Assembly: GCF_018224885.1 (NCBI RefSeq)
Contig: NZ_JAGTXB010000026.1
Location: 1 to 64,000 of the forward strand
DNA from: Chitinophaga hostae
GTDB taxonomy: Bacteria > Bacteroidota > Bacteroidia > Chitinophagales > Chitinophagaceae
DNA: 64,000 bases
Reading direction: 5' to 3'
In this document: positions 54,055-63,100 of the stretch, piece after piece
How the letters are laid out: every line of letters begins with the position of its first letter
Numbering within the stretch: the stretch's first letter is position 1
Translations under genes and position numbers: made by a program
Notes under the pieces: generated by a model
Told to the model about the DNA's origin: nothing
Seen by the model: only the letters and a program-made list of their open reading frames with translations
The model's database searches: none

Positions 54055-55239
54055 CCGATACTGAACAAATATTACAGTGGTCGCCACCCCGGCCAATCCC
54101 GCCACCAATACCGTGAGCCTTGGGCCTATGAAGTGGGCCAGCAAACCGGTGAGTAAGCTCCCTACCGGTATAATACCCTGAAATGCCATGATGTAGTAAC
54201 TGATAGCCCTTGCCCGCATCGCCGGAATGGCATGTGTTTGAATGTAGGTGTTGATAGATGCGGTTTGCGCCATCATACCAATACCGGAAAGCATCATGAA
54301 TACCAGTGCAAGGGGTAACCAGCTGGAGAACGAAAGCAACAATACACTCAGCGAAAATACAAGACTGGCGGTTACCATTACTTTTACGAGATCTTTACCT
54401 GGTTTTAGTTTGGCCATGTAAATGGCAGACAGGATAGAACCCAATCCTGCTGCACTTTCAAACCAGCTGAATGTTTTAGCATTGCCATTGAAAATATCTT
54501 TTGCAAATACCGGCATCAGCGTGTTAAATGGAATCACCAGCAGGCTGCTGGCGGAAAGCATCAGCAGGAGGGAGGCCAGGTCTTTGTCGCCCGATATATA
54601 GTGAAAACCTTCTTTCAATTCTGCCCATATACTCCGCTCTGATTTTATAACAGGAGGTAATATGATCTTCATCATCCAAAGCGAAATCAATACCGGCACA
54701 TAACTGAGAAAGTTGCTCACAAAACAGATATCTTCCCCGAATGTGCTGAGTATAATGCCTGCTAATGCCGGGCCTGCAATACGGGCGAAATTCGACATCG
54801 TGGAGTTAAGCGCTATGGCGTTGGGCAGGTCGTCCCTGCTTTCCACCATTTCCACCATCAGCGACTGCCGGCAGGTAACGTCAAAGGCGTTGATCACACC
54901 CTGTACGAGCGACAGGAAAATAATACCCGGTATATTATAGTTGCGCAACAGGATCATCAGCGCCAGGGCGCCCGCCTGCAGCATGGAAATGACCTGCGTG
55001 ATCATCAGTATGCGGTAACGGTTATGACGGTCGATATAGCTCCCTGCATAGGGCGCCAGTAACAGCGAGGGAATAAGACTCACAAAGCTCACCACGCCCA
55101 GTAATACGGCCGAATTGGTGAGACGATAGACCAGCCAGCATACGGCGGTTTTTTGCATCCAGGTACCTATGAGGGAAATTGATTGTCCATAGAAGAAGAG
55201 CCGGAAATTCCGGGATTTTAAAGCACGAAAAGTATCCAT
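54019..55239 (-). CDS. MFS exporter, EntS-like (MFS_3 family)
   Basis: 406 residues with about 12 helices. The start FRALKSRNFRLFFYGQSISLIGTWMQKTAVCWLVYRLTNSAVLLG and the loop YAGSYIDRHNRYRILMITQ are those of PF05977, which includes the enterobactin exporter EntS. It converges with a siderophore-type receptor and diverges from a LysR regulator (117-base gap). A siderophore-export role is plausible from context but not shown, as no siderophore synthesis genes are present. Confidence 0.85.
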   Translation of the reverse strand: MDTFRALKSRNFRLFFYGQSISLIGTWMQKTAVCWLVYRLTNSAVLLGVVSFVSLIPSLLLAPYAGSYIDRHNRYRILMITQVISMLQAGALALMILLRNYNIPGIIFLSLVQGVINAFDVTCRQSLMVEMVESRDDLPNAIALNSTMSNFARIAGPALAGIILSTFGEDICFVSNFLSYVPVLISLWMMKIILPPVIKSERSIWAELKEGFHYISGDKDLASLLLMLSASSLLVIPFNTLMPVFAKDIFNGNAKTFSWFESAAGLGSILSAIYMAKLKPGKDLVKVMVTASLVFSLSVLLLSFSSWLPLALVFMMLSGIGMMAQTASINTYIQTHAIPAMRARAISYYIMAFQGIIPVGSLLTGLLAHFIGPRLTVLVAGLAGVATTVIFVQYRKTMMNVIISSR

Positions 55240-55302
55240 CTGATTAACATGTTAGGGGCAGTTGCCTGTTTTATAATCTGCTGCAAATTTCGGGAAGATG
55301 GG

Positions 55303-55339
55303 TATATTTGTTAAATAGATTGTTTTAATGATATTCATT
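55303..55339 (+). promoter_or_regulatory. lysR promoter with a dyad overlapping the leader
   Basis: TATATTTG at 55303-55310 matches the -7 element; CTG at 55281-55283 is a weak -33, with 19 bases between. A dyad, AATGA (55327-55331) and TCATT (55335-55339), follows the expected start. It suits autoregulation by LysR and control of the divergent MFS gene. Confidence 0.45.
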
Positions 55340-55356
55340 GATAAAAACGATTGAAA

Positions 55357-56235
55357 ATGGAACTTCGTCAATTGATGTATTTCGTGAAAGCTGCGGAACT
55401 GGCGCATTTCACGGAGGCCGCTGCTGCGTTATACATCACACAATCCACCTTATCGCAACAGATCAAGCAATTGGAAAATGAACTGGGGATGCTGTTGTTT
55501 GATCGTATCGGTAAACATGTACACCTGACAGAAGCAGGAAGCGTTTTCCTGTTGCATGCGCGACAGATACTGCTTGACGTGGAGAAAGGGAAACAGGCAA
55601 TACAGGATCTGCAGAATATGCTGAGCGGCGATTTACGTATAGGCGTTACGTATGCCTTTACATCTTTCCTGTTACCTGCGCTCACTACCTTTCCTGTTAA
55701 GTACCCGGGCATTAAGATATACATCGAATATGGCACCACTGAAATGCTGGAGAGTAAGCTCCGGGCTTCAGAGCTGGACCTGGTACTGGCTTTTCATAAG
55801 GATATTTTTTACAGAGACCTGGAAACACGGGAGCTGTTCCGCTCCAAAATAGTTGTCGCCGTATCAAAAAAGCATAAGCTGGCAACGCTAAAGAAGATCA
55901 ATCTGCAAAGCCTTACCGGTGTGGATCTGATTTTTCCATCCAGGGGATTTAGTGCGCGCGACTCATTGGATGAAGTGTTACAGCGGAATAAGATACAGCC
56001 GGCGGTAAGGATTGAAATGAACGATGTGCATTCCATTTTGTCGTTGGTGGAGAAAGGGCATTGGGCCACTTTGCTTAATGAGCGGGCATTGCTGGGCTGG
56101 AAAAACCTGGTGGCTATTCCCATTGAGGGAAAGGAGTTACAGCGTCGTGCATTTATTATATGGCAGAAAGGAACCTATCATAAAAAAGCGGCGGATCTTT
56201 TTATACAGGAGCTGCTGAAGGGCCTGCCTGTATGA
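55357..56235 (+). CDS. LysR-family transcriptional regulator
   Basis: 292 residues from the ATG at 55357 (a TTG two codons earlier is less likely). The N-terminal winged helix MELRQLMYFVKAAELAHFTEAAAALYITQSTLSQQIKQLENELGMLLFDRIGKHVHLTEAG is standard. The effector domain has DLRIGVTYAFTSFLLPALTTFPVKYPGIKIYIEYG. It is divergent from an MFS exporter, the common arrangement for a regulator that controls its exporter. Effector unknown. Confidence 0.9.
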   Translation: MELRQLMYFVKAAELAHFTEAAAALYITQSTLSQQIKQLENELGMLLFDRIGKHVHLTEAGSVFLLHARQILLDVEKGKQAIQDLQNMLSGDLRIGVTYAFTSFLLPALTTFPVKYPGIKIYIEYGTTEMLESKLRASELDLVLAFHKDIFYRDLETRELFRSKIVVAVSKKHKLATLKKINLQSLTGVDLIFPSRGFSARDSLDEVLQRNKIQPAVRIEMNDVHSILSLVEKGHWATLLNERALLGWKNLVAIPIEGKELQRRAFIIWQKGTYHKKAADLFIQELLKGLPV

Positions 56236-56291
56236 TTAAATGGCACTCAGCAGCGGTAACATACCGCCGCCGGGTGACCACTTATAAGGGG

Positions 56292-57275
56292 TTATTGTGC
56301 CTTTCGCAAATCAGCGATGGTGCATTTATAATATTGTTCGAACGATGCCGCAAGTTCTTCCCAGCTATTGTGTTTGGTCAGCGTGGAAATGTAGGTCAGC
56401 GTATGATTTGTTTCGGTGATCATTTTAAAAGCAATGGCCATATTTTCCTGCAGTATCAGTTCTTCCACTGAAATAAGGAATTCCTGTTCAAAGGGCGTCT
56501 CCAGGAATTCGGGTACTACGCCGAATTTGTCGCAGAGCGTTTCTTTGTTACGGGCTTCGGCCGGATGCTGGATAATATATTGTGCAATCTCCTTCAACTG
56601 TTGGTGGTGGCTGTCTCTCAGCATCAGGGGAGTTGTAATGCCCAGGTAGCGCAGATAGCTCATGTAAAAGTCGAGCGCGTTTCGCCGGAAGAAATATTCC
56701 GCTGCTGTTCCGACCAGTTTACACCGGAGCATCCTGTTAATCACCTGATAGTTGGCGTTGTTGACCTGGAAGGGCAGCCTGTTGGTGGGATTTTTGGCTT
56801 CCTTTTTTCCCAGTTTTTCAATGATGCCGAAAACGGGAAATTCTGCCGCCAGTCCTTTTATGTAATTGGTGTTCACATTTACGTTAAAGCTCACTATAAA
56901 CTCCTTTTCCGAAATCACGGCGTCGGCATTGGCTGCGGGATTTAAAATGGCGCCGCCTTTTTTGCTCAGCAACAGTTTCAGGGGATGGGAAGGATCATTT
57001 TCCGTAAACCCGGATACACAGGCAGAAATGTAGTATTCATCAGCAGGCACGGTGGTGAGCGCCACGCCTTCCCTGAGGTGTATCAGGTGATAGAAAATGC
57101 TGAGCTCTTGCAGCTCTATTTTCTGATCAATAATGACCCCATTGTCGTCGATATCCGTATAACATTTGGCATAAGGGATCAGCTGAGGGTGAAGATAACT
57201 GGGAATGTGTTCATAGGTAGTATAAACATCATCATACCGGTTAATCAGGAGGTACTTTTGGTCTGGTTGCTTCAT
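56292..57275 (-). CDS. Divergent AraC-type regulator, third gene of a sigma/FecR operon
   Basis: 327 residues from the ATG at 57275; the longer frame overlaps fecR and has no family match. About 220 residues of unknown fold precede an AraC-like end: LKEIAQYIIQHPAEARNKETLCDKFGVVPEFLETPFEQEFLISVEELILQENMAIAFKMI, then a second helix pair with TLTYISTLTKHNSWEELAASFEQYYKCTIADLRK. The match to the two helix-turn-helix units is weak, so it may bind DNA poorly or not at all. It replaces the TonB receptor that usually follows such a FecR gene (25-base gap). Confidence 0.65.
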   Translation of the reverse strand: MKQPDQKYLLINRYDDVYTTYEHIPSYLHPQLIPYAKCYTDIDDNGVIIDQKIELQELSIFYHLIHLREGVALTTVPADEYYISACVSGFTENDPSHPLKLLLSKKGGAILNPAANADAVISEKEFIVSFNVNVNTNYIKGLAAEFPVFGIIEKLGKKEAKNPTNRLPFQVNNANYQVINRMLRCKLVGTAAEYFFRRNALDFYMSYLRYLGITTPLMLRDSHHQQLKEIAQYIIQHPAEARNKETLCDKFGVVPEFLETPFEQEFLISVEELILQENMAIAFKMITETNHTLTYISTLTKHNSWEELAASFEQYYKCTIADLRKAQ

Positions 57276-57300
57276 GGTTACTTGCCTTTGATATTGCTTA

Positions 57301-58398
57301 CTATTTGAAATGCAGCGTACTATCCGCCGTAAAATAATAATCAGTACCGGTAGTGGCTTTGATCCCTTCCAGCAGGAAGCCGATAGGTGTTTTTTTGTCC
57401 AACAGGCCGGTAAAGGTTCTGCTGGCGAGACCGGGGTTGTCCAGAGAGGCATGGACCCCGTACCAGCGGAAAATAGCATTACATATTTCATCCAGATGTG
57501 TATCTGAAAAACAATAGAGTCCTTTCTGCCAGCCCAGTTCAACCGTGGCATTGAATGGTTGTGTATCGAGTGTGGCGTTTTGTTGGTTGAATACAGCCTG
57601 TTGGCCAGGTTTCATCGTAACGGTTTTTTTGCCGGCTTTCATGCGGACTTTACCATCTACAAGGGATACTTTCACGACTGCGCTGTCGTAACTGTTGATA
57701 TTAAAGCTCGTACCCAGCACTTCCACTGTGCTGTTGGGCAGGTGTACCAGGAAAGGTTTTCCTGCCTGCCGGGCTATTTTAAGATAAGCTTCGCCATTCA
57801 GGGTGATTTCCCGGCCGGCGCTTTTGAAAGAGGACGGAAAGTCCATCCTGGTGGAAGCATTGAGTGTTATAACAGACCCATCAGGAAGGGCTACTTCATA
57901 GCTTTTTCCCTGTGGCACTATCAGCGAACGAATACCTTCCGGCAGTTCGTCCATGCTGTTGAGAAATAATGTATTGTCCTTATTTGCAATTTGTTTGCCT
58001 GCAATATTGATGATACCGGTGGATTTTGTGAGATTGATACCGGGTTGTCCGTTCACCTCCAGCATCACATCCGGGATGACTATTGCGGCCACAGGCGCTT
58101 GTTGATGAGGAAAGAACGTTTCCCATTTCCAGACGCCAACCGCAATGAATGCCAGCACCGCTGCCGCCGCTGCCCAGGGCAGTAACATGCGCTGAATGGA
58201 TCGCTTTGGTTTGAAATCAATTACCTCCAGCCAGGGAGCAGGGGGCGGAGGTATAGGAATCATGGAAAGTTGCTCCCACTTTTCCCGTACGGCTGCATGC
58301 TCTTCGATAAGGTCCTCCAGCAATTGATCATCTGTTGCGGAGATGGTCCCCGCAAGCTTTTCAGTCATTAACCTGTATATTTCTTCTGCGCTGTTCAT
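57301..58398 (-). CDS. FecR-like anti-sigma factor
   Basis: 365 residues from the ATG at 58398. Cytoplasmic part NSAEEIYRLMTEKLAGTISATDDQLLEDLIEEHAAVREKWEQL, a single membrane helix (about 74-94, LPWAAAAAVLAFIAVGVW), then the FecR domain: VPQGKSYEVALPDGSVITLNASTRMDFP, REITLNGEAYLKIARQAGKPFLVHLPNSTVEVLGTSFNI. A C-terminal DUF4974-type end follows. It follows the sigma gene by 37 bases and precedes an AraC-like gene. Confidence 0.9.
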   Translation of the reverse strand: MNSAEEIYRLMTEKLAGTISATDDQLLEDLIEEHAAVREKWEQLSMIPIPPPPAPWLEVIDFKPKRSIQRMLLPWAAAAAVLAFIAVGVWKWETFFPHQQAPVAAIVIPDVMLEVNGQPGINLTKSTGIINIAGKQIANKDNTLFLNSMDELPEGIRSLIVPQGKSYEVALPDGSVITLNASTRMDFPSSFKSAGREITLNGEAYLKIARQAGKPFLVHLPNSTVEVLGTSFNINSYDSAVVKVSLVDGKVRMKAGKKTVTMKPGQQAVFNQQNATLDTQPFNATVELGWQKGLYCFSDTHLDEICNAIFRWYGVHASLDNPGLASRTFTGLLDKKTPIGFLLEGIKATTGTDYYFTADSTLHFK

Positions 58399-58435
58399 GT
58401 ACACTATTAACCGTTTTTTTAATTGGCCGGGGTAT

Positions 58436-58993
58436 CTAAAAAAGGATTTTTTTTAAAGATGCCCGCAAAGTTTTCAGCGCGTTGGCTACTTGTTTTTTGA
58501 CAGTTTCTTCACTGGTGTCCATGAAGGCTGCAATTTCTTTACGTGTTTTGTGCTCCTGGTAAGCCAGTCTGAAAGCGATTGACTGGCGTTCCGGTAACTG
58601 ACTGATGGCGGTTTCCAGCTGCTCTTTCAGTTCATTGTTCTCAAGCCGGTTTTGAGGATATGTGTAGTTGTCAGACAGCATAATGTCTTTCAACCGTTTT
58701 AATCGCGTGTTATCTTTTGATATACTGTTAAGGCAGCGGTTCCGGATGCTGACAAACAGGAAATTTTTAAGGGAGTTGGTAGTACTCAGATCAATCCGCG
58801 TAGCCATATTTTTCTGCCAGAAATCAACGAAAAAATCCTGCACCAGTTCCTGTGCCTCCGTTTCGTTCCTGAGTATGGATACAGCAGTTACGTACAGCCA
58901 CTGACGGTAGGTGGTGTAGAAATGCTGGAAAGCATCAGGACTGCCCGTCTTCAGTTGTGCAAGCAATTCAATATCGTTGATAGATGCACTCAT
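58436..58993 (-). CDS. ECF-type sigma factor
   Basis: From the ATG at 58993 the protein has 185 residues, a normal length; a longer frame adds 58 residues without family match. Region 2: PDAFQHFYTTYRQWLYVTAVSILRNETEAQELVQDFFVDFWQK; region 4: ETAISQLPERQSIAFRLAYQEHKTRKEIAAFMDTSEETVKKQVANALKTLRASL. The next gene is FecR, so it is probably held inactive until a signal is sensed. I do not see the TAAGGGT / GGTGTATTA element of the other sigma locus in front of it. Confidence 0.9.
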   Translation of the reverse strand: MSASINDIELLAQLKTGSPDAFQHFYTTYRQWLYVTAVSILRNETEAQELVQDFFVDFWQKNMATRIDLSTTNSLKNFLFVSIRNRCLNSISKDNTRLKRLKDIMLSDNYTYPQNRLENNELKEQLETAISQLPERQSIAFRLAYQEHKTRKEIAAFMDTSEETVKKQVANALKTLRASLKKILF

Positions 58994-59403
58994 GCTGAGA
59001 TTTAGTTGATAATGGCAGCCCCGGTGTCCGGCTGCTGTTGTTTCAAGGGTGTTGTTACGCGGTTCATTAATGGTAAAAAAACTGTCAGGTAAGTTGACGC
59101 AGGGCATTAATTGCCCCACCAGGTGACCTTCCGAATGACAGTTGATTGGCAATACAATTGCATGCACTACAGCTTATATTCGATCCAATTGGTTGCATGG
59201 TTTTTTATTTATAAGCTAAGTTTGTTAACGATTTGTTATTCCGCTACCCGGCGGGTTCAATTTGGGGTTGTCGCAGTAAAATAAAATATTATATCCTGGT
59301 GGGGCAATGGCGTCGTTTGCCGTGTGGGGTGGGGGAACCAGCGGAGTATATTTCCCGGCGCCCCTTTGCTGGTTAGCAAAAAAGCGCCGGTATTGCTTTG
59401 CAG
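58994..59403. other. Gene-free region between sigma and helicase genes
   Basis: No gene is supported. A dyad, GGGCA (59102-59106) and TGCCC (59112-59116), lies about 110 bases upstream of the sigma start. A two-part hairpin, CCGGCGC (59355-59361) with GCGCCGG (59384-59390) and an inner TTTGCT/AGCAAA, lies 14 bases past the helicase stop without a T run. The second may be the helicase 3' end; the first may be a binding site. Confidence 0.4.
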
Positions 59404-60735
59404 CTATTTCTTTTTAGCGCCCCTCTTTTTAGGCTTGCCATATTTCAACATCATCTTTTCTTTATGCGACACCTTTTTGTTGGTCTTCATATTCTTGGCC
59501 AGCTTCTGATGGAACGCAGGCCCCGCATCTTCCCGCTTCGGCGCTTTTACCAGCACATTGCGCATGTGTACTTTCGGTTTTTCATCTTCCGTTAATACAT
59601 CCGAAATGGTGAGGTCTTCCGGTAACGGCTGTTCCGGGATGGTATAGTTCATCAGGCTTTCTATCCGCTCCAGGTTTTCCGTTTCCGCATCTTTGGTAAA
59701 CAGGATGGAAATACCTTTCTTATCCGCTCTACCGGTTCTGCCTATACGATGGATATAACTCTCCGGTACCTCCGGCGTGTCAAAGTTGATCACATGCGTC
59801 ACCTCCGCAATATCCAGTCCGCGGGCAATAATATCTGTGGCAATCAGGAAACGGTATTCACCCGCCTGGAATTTGCGGACGGTATTGAAACGATGATTCT
59901 GTTCCTTGTTGGAGTGGATAATACCCACTCTGCCCGGAAACTCCTTCTCCAGTTGCTCATGCAGGTCATCCGCCAGCTGTTTGGTAGCTGCAAAAATCAG
60001 GGTCTTTGTCATACTGGGATCATCCGTAATCAACATCTCCAGCAGATTTACCTTCGTATAAAAGTTAGGCACCTTGTACACGATCTGGTCAATATTTTCC
60101 AGTGGAGTGCCGGTAGGTGCAGCTTCAATGCGCTGCGGATTCTCAAAATGAGTCTCAATCATTTTTTCCACGTCTTCCGTAATAGTAGCGGAAAACATCA
60201 GGTTTTGCCGTTTAGGCGGCAACAGGTCCATGATATTTCTTAACTGCGTGCGGAAGCCCAGGTTCAGCATTTCATCCACCTCGTCAATGATCAGGCGTTT
60301 TACAGATTTTACCTTCAGCGCACCGCTGAGAATAATATCATAAAGGCGTCCCGGTGTGGCCACCAGGATGTCCAGTTTGTCCTTTACGGCTTCCATCTGG
60401 GGATTCATATTTACCCCGCCATATACGCCCAGTACGGACACATTCATATAAGTGGTGAGCTTCTTCACGGATTCCACCACCTGCACAACCAACTCTCTTG
60501 TAGGAACAATAATCAGTACGGATGGATATTTCTCTTTCGAAAATTTGAACTGACGAAGCGTAGGCAACAGGTAGGCAAACGTTTTACCGGTGCCGGTTTG
60601 CGCAATGCCGCACACGTCCTTGCCGGACATGATAACGGAAAATGCACGCTGCTGTATAGTAGTAGGTTGTTTGTAGCCTAATTCATCTAACGCATTTAAT
60701 AAAGGAGTATTGAGGTTTAAATCACCAAAAGTCAT
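59404..60735 (-). CDS. DEAD-box RNA helicase
   Basis: 443 residues from the ATG at 60735. Q motif FGDLNLNTPLLNALDELGYKQPTTIQQRA, Walker A AQTGTGKT (45-52), motif Ia PTREL, motif II DEVD (151-154) in place of DEAD, SAT (182-184) and HRIGRTGRADKKG. DEVD is a recognised variant. The basic tail (MLKYGKPKKRGAKKK) likely binds RNA. Typical of RhlE/CsdA-type helicases for ribosome assembly or cold growth. A TATCTTTGC element stands before it. Confidence 0.9.
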   Translation of the reverse strand: MTFGDLNLNTPLLNALDELGYKQPTTIQQRAFSVIMSGKDVCGIAQTGTGKTFAYLLPTLRQFKFSKEKYPSVLIIVPTRELVVQVVESVKKLTTYMNVSVLGVYGGVNMNPQMEAVKDKLDILVATPGRLYDIILSGALKVKSVKRLIIDEVDEMLNLGFRTQLRNIMDLLPPKRQNLMFSATITEDVEKMIETHFENPQRIEAAPTGTPLENIDQIVYKVPNFYTKVNLLEMLITDDPSMTKTLIFAATKQLADDLHEQLEKEFPGRVGIIHSNKEQNHRFNTVRKFQAGEYRFLIATDIIARGLDIAEVTHVINFDTPEVPESYIHRIGRTGRADKKGISILFTKDAETENLERIESLMNYTIPEQPLPEDLTISDVLTEDEKPKVHMRNVLVKAPKREDAGPAFHQKLAKNMKTNKKVSHKEKMMLKYGKPKKRGAKKK

Positions 60736-60762
60736 GATACTGCTATAATATAATATGAGCGG

Positions 60763-60770
60763 CAAAGATA
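60763..60770 (-). promoter_or_regulatory. -7 element of the helicase gene
   Basis: TATCTTTG, followed by CC, reads on the minus strand from 60770 and matches TAnnTTTGY. No TTTG lies 19-21 bases upstream. Transcription would begin near 60756, leaving a leader of about 20 bases before the ATG at 60735. Confidence 0.4.
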
Positions 60771-60890
60771 GGATTTTTTGCCGGTTAGCTTTTAATGGTG
60801 GCGGTTAACGGCAGCCGCACAGATGAATAGCTTATATTCCCGATGGTTTATGGCTTCCTGAAATTGTTTAAATTAGCTACAAAAACATTT

Positions 60891-61817
60891 ATGAAAAACC
60901 TCCACATACCAGCCATTTGCGTGCATGCCTACGGAGGCCCGGAGCAATTACAGCTGGAAGAGGTGCCGGTACCGGCGCCTGCTAAAGATGAGGTACTGAT
61001 AAAAGTCGTCGCCAGCGGCGTGAATCCTATCGATTGGAAAGTCAGGGAAGGGTTTATGCAACATCCCCTGCCTTACATACCAGGTGTGGAAGCTGCTGGT
61101 GTTGTAACCGCCATCGGGGAAGGAGTATTCGGAAAAAAAATCGGGGATGAGGTATACGGGTCGGTCGACGGCTCCTATACATCCTATGCGGTTGTTTCAA
61201 CGGAAGTACTGTTCAGGAAACCTGCGCATATTTCGTTTGAGGAGGCAGCTACTATGGCTGGCGCCAGAACGGCCTGGGGCGCATTGTTTGATGTGGCGAG
61301 GCTCACAAAAGGACAACGGATCCTGATCCACGGCGGCGCAGGAGGTGTAGGACATTTTGCCGTGCAGCTGGCCTATAACGCCGGCGCATATGTGATTGCC
61401 ACGGCCAGCCCGGAAAATATTGATTTTGTAACGGCATTGGGCGCCAACGAAGTGGTGGACTATAAAGCAGCCCCTTTTGAAACGCAGGTAGATCCCGTTG
61501 ATATTGTATTTGATACCGTTGGTGGCGATACCACCAACCGCTCTGTTGCAGTGCTCAAACCCGGCGGCCTGCTCCTCTGTATCGTTGAGATGCCCGATCC
61601 GGAGAAAATTGCAACAGCAGGTGTCCGCGCTTTATGGGGCGGCACCAAAACACTGGCGTCCATGAAGGAAGTGCATCAGATGCTGGAAAGGGAACTCATC
61701 AAACCATATGTGCGCAAAGTATTTCAGCCACTGTCACAGGCTGCCGCGGCACAGGAATACAGTAAAAGCGGGGGCCCCGGAAAAGGGAAAATTGTACTGA
61801 AGATCTCTGAAGAATAA
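60891..61817 (+). CDS. Zinc-independent MDR oxidoreductase, quinone-reductase-like
   Basis: 308 residues from the ATG at 60891. Start PAICVHAYGGPEQLQLEEVPVPAPAKDEVLIKVVASGVNPIDWKVREG, then the Rossmann region ILIHGGAGGVGHFAVQLAYNAGAYVIATASPENIDFVTALGANEVVDY. No zinc-ligand Cys set, as in the NADPH:quinone reductase branch. It probably reduces a quinone or enone with NADPH; the substrate is unknown. A strong terminator follows. Confidence 0.85.
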   Translation: MKNLHIPAICVHAYGGPEQLQLEEVPVPAPAKDEVLIKVVASGVNPIDWKVREGFMQHPLPYIPGVEAAGVVTAIGEGVFGKKIGDEVYGSVDGSYTSYAVVSTEVLFRKPAHISFEEAATMAGARTAWGALFDVARLTKGQRILIHGGAGGVGHFAVQLAYNAGAYVIATASPENIDFVTALGANEVVDYKAAPFETQVDPVDIVFDTVGGDTTNRSVAVLKPGGLLLCIVEMPDPEKIATAGVRALWGGTKTLASMKEVHQMLERELIKPYVRKVFQPLSQAAAAQEYSKSGGPGKGKIVLKISEE

Positions 61818-61820
61818 ATA

Positions 61821-61853
61821 ACAAAAGGACGGAGCTAACCTCCGTCCTTTTGT
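61821..61853. terminator. Bidirectional terminator after the oxidoreductase gene
   Basis: ACAAAAGGACGGAG (61821-61834) pairs with CTCCGTCCTTTTGT (61840-61853) around five bases. The T runs in both arms let it serve both this gene and the convergent hxlR-type gene. Confidence 0.8.
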
Positions 61854-61866
61854 TGCGGGGAACACC

Positions 61867-62250
61867 TTATTTTCCCAATATCTTTTTTCTATGTTGTATG
61901 CCCCATTTTTGTAAGGCCAGTATCACGCTGTCGAGCGTAGCGGCATAGGGCGTGAGCGTATATTCCACTGTTACCGGCTGGGTATCGTAAACGGTACGTT
62001 TTACCAGCTTATGGGTTTCCAGGTCTTTCAGCTCCTTCGACAATACCTTCGACGTGATTTTCGGAATGCTGCGCTCAATATCCCGGAAACGCTTATGCCC
62101 CCTGGATACCGCAATAATGATAGGGAGTTTCCATTTACCACTGATCACATCAAGGGCATCTCTTACCGGCATAATCACCTTATGGCAGTCTGTATGACTG
62201 TTTTCCGTCACCTCTTTCCCGCAGTCGACAGTTAACTCTTCTGTTTTCAT
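61867..62250 (-). CDS. HxlR-family transcriptional regulator
   Basis: 127 residues. VRDALDVISGKWKLPIIIAVSRGHKRFRDIERSIPKITSKVLSKELKDLETHKLVKRTVYDTQPVTVEYTLTPYAATL is the full HxlR/MarR-like winged helix; the N-terminal part carries two Cys (residues 10 and 22), one of which may sense redox state. It is divergent from a DsbA-family gene, with several GTTAC/GTAAC sites between them, so it probably controls both. Confidence 0.88.
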   Translation of the reverse strand: MKTEELTVDCGKEVTENSHTDCHKVIMPVRDALDVISGKWKLPIIIAVSRGHKRFRDIERSIPKITSKVLSKELKDLETHKLVKRTVYDTQPVTVEYTLTPYAATLDSVILALQKWGIQHRKKILGK

Positions 62251-62262
62251 CTGTATGTAGTT

Positions 62263-62304
62263 GGTTACCTATTGTAAAGCGCTTACTTTAAGGTAACTGG
62301 TTAC
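62263..62304. promoter_or_regulatory. GTTAC/GTAAC site array between hxlR- and dsbA-type genes
   Basis: GTTAC occurs at 62264-62268 and 62300-62304, GTAAC at 62293-62297, with CTTAC at 62282-62286 and a weaker GTAAA at 62274-62278 between. The last two form GTAAC-TG-GTTAC. They lie just upstream of a -7-like TAACTTTA (62324-62331) for the plus gene. Likely HxlR operators. Confidence 0.5.
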
Positions 62305-62354
62305 TTTCTGATAGCAAATATATTAACTTTACAGCTTGAACCTAAATAAAAGAT

Positions 62355-63062
62355 ATGAAAGTAGAAATATGGTCTGATATCATGTGTCCGTTCTGCTACA
62401 TTGGTAAACGGCGATTTGAGGCAGCCCTGGAACAGTTCCCGGGAAAAGACAAGATCACAGTAGAATGGAAGAGCTTTCAGCTGAACCCTTCCCTGCAATC
62501 GCAACCTGGCAAAGATGTATACGATTACCTGGCCGAAATAAAAGGACAGTCACGCGAGTGGTCCGTTGCTATACACGACCAGATGACCGGCACTGCTAAA
62601 GACGCTGGTCTTACTTATAATTTTGACAAAGCAGTCATCGCCAACTCCTTCGATGCGCACCGCCTGATCCAGCTGGCAAAGAAGCATCAACTTGGTGATG
62701 CGGCGGAAGAACGCCTTTTTTATGCTTATTTCACAGAAGGCAAAGACGTGAGCAATCATGCAACCCTGCTGGAACTGGGCATTGAAATTGGTTTGGATAA
62801 AGCAGAAATAGCAGCCGTATTGGAATCGGAAGAACTGGCAGTAGCCGTTAACAAAGATGTAAACGAAGCGCAGCAACTGGGCATCAGGGGAGTACCGTTT
62901 TTTGTACTGGATCGCAAACTCGGCGTATCCGGCGCTCAACCGGTAGACGCATTTTCCCAGGCACTGGAACAGGCTTTTACTGAATGGAAAAAAACACAGC
63001 CGCTGACAGAACTGGAAACAATATCAGGCCCGGTTTGTACACCGGATGGCGCGTGTAATTAA
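62355..63062 (+). CDS. DsbA-family oxidoreductase, FrnE-like
   Basis: 235 residues. VEIWSDIMCPFCYIGKRRFEAAL holds the redox pair C11-P-F-C14 at the start of a thioredoxin fold with a helical insert; GIRGVPFFVLDRKLGVSGAQP supplies the cis-Pro loop. No signal peptide, so it acts in the cytoplasm like the FrnE group. A C-terminal CTPDGAC adds two more Cys, which may form an extra disulfide. Divergent from a HxlR regulator, a common pairing in redox or electrophile response. Confidence 0.88.
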   Translation: MKVEIWSDIMCPFCYIGKRRFEAALEQFPGKDKITVEWKSFQLNPSLQSQPGKDVYDYLAEIKGQSREWSVAIHDQMTGTAKDAGLTYNFDKAVIANSFDAHRLIQLAKKHQLGDAAEERLFYAYFTEGKDVSNHATLLELGIEIGLDKAEIAAVLESEELAVAVNKDVNEAQQLGIRGVPFFVLDRKLGVSGAQPVDAFSQALEQAFTEWKKTQPLTELETISGPVCTPDGACN

Positions 63063-63100
63063 ATTTTTCTCTCTTACCTTTACGCCACAAATATCCATTT

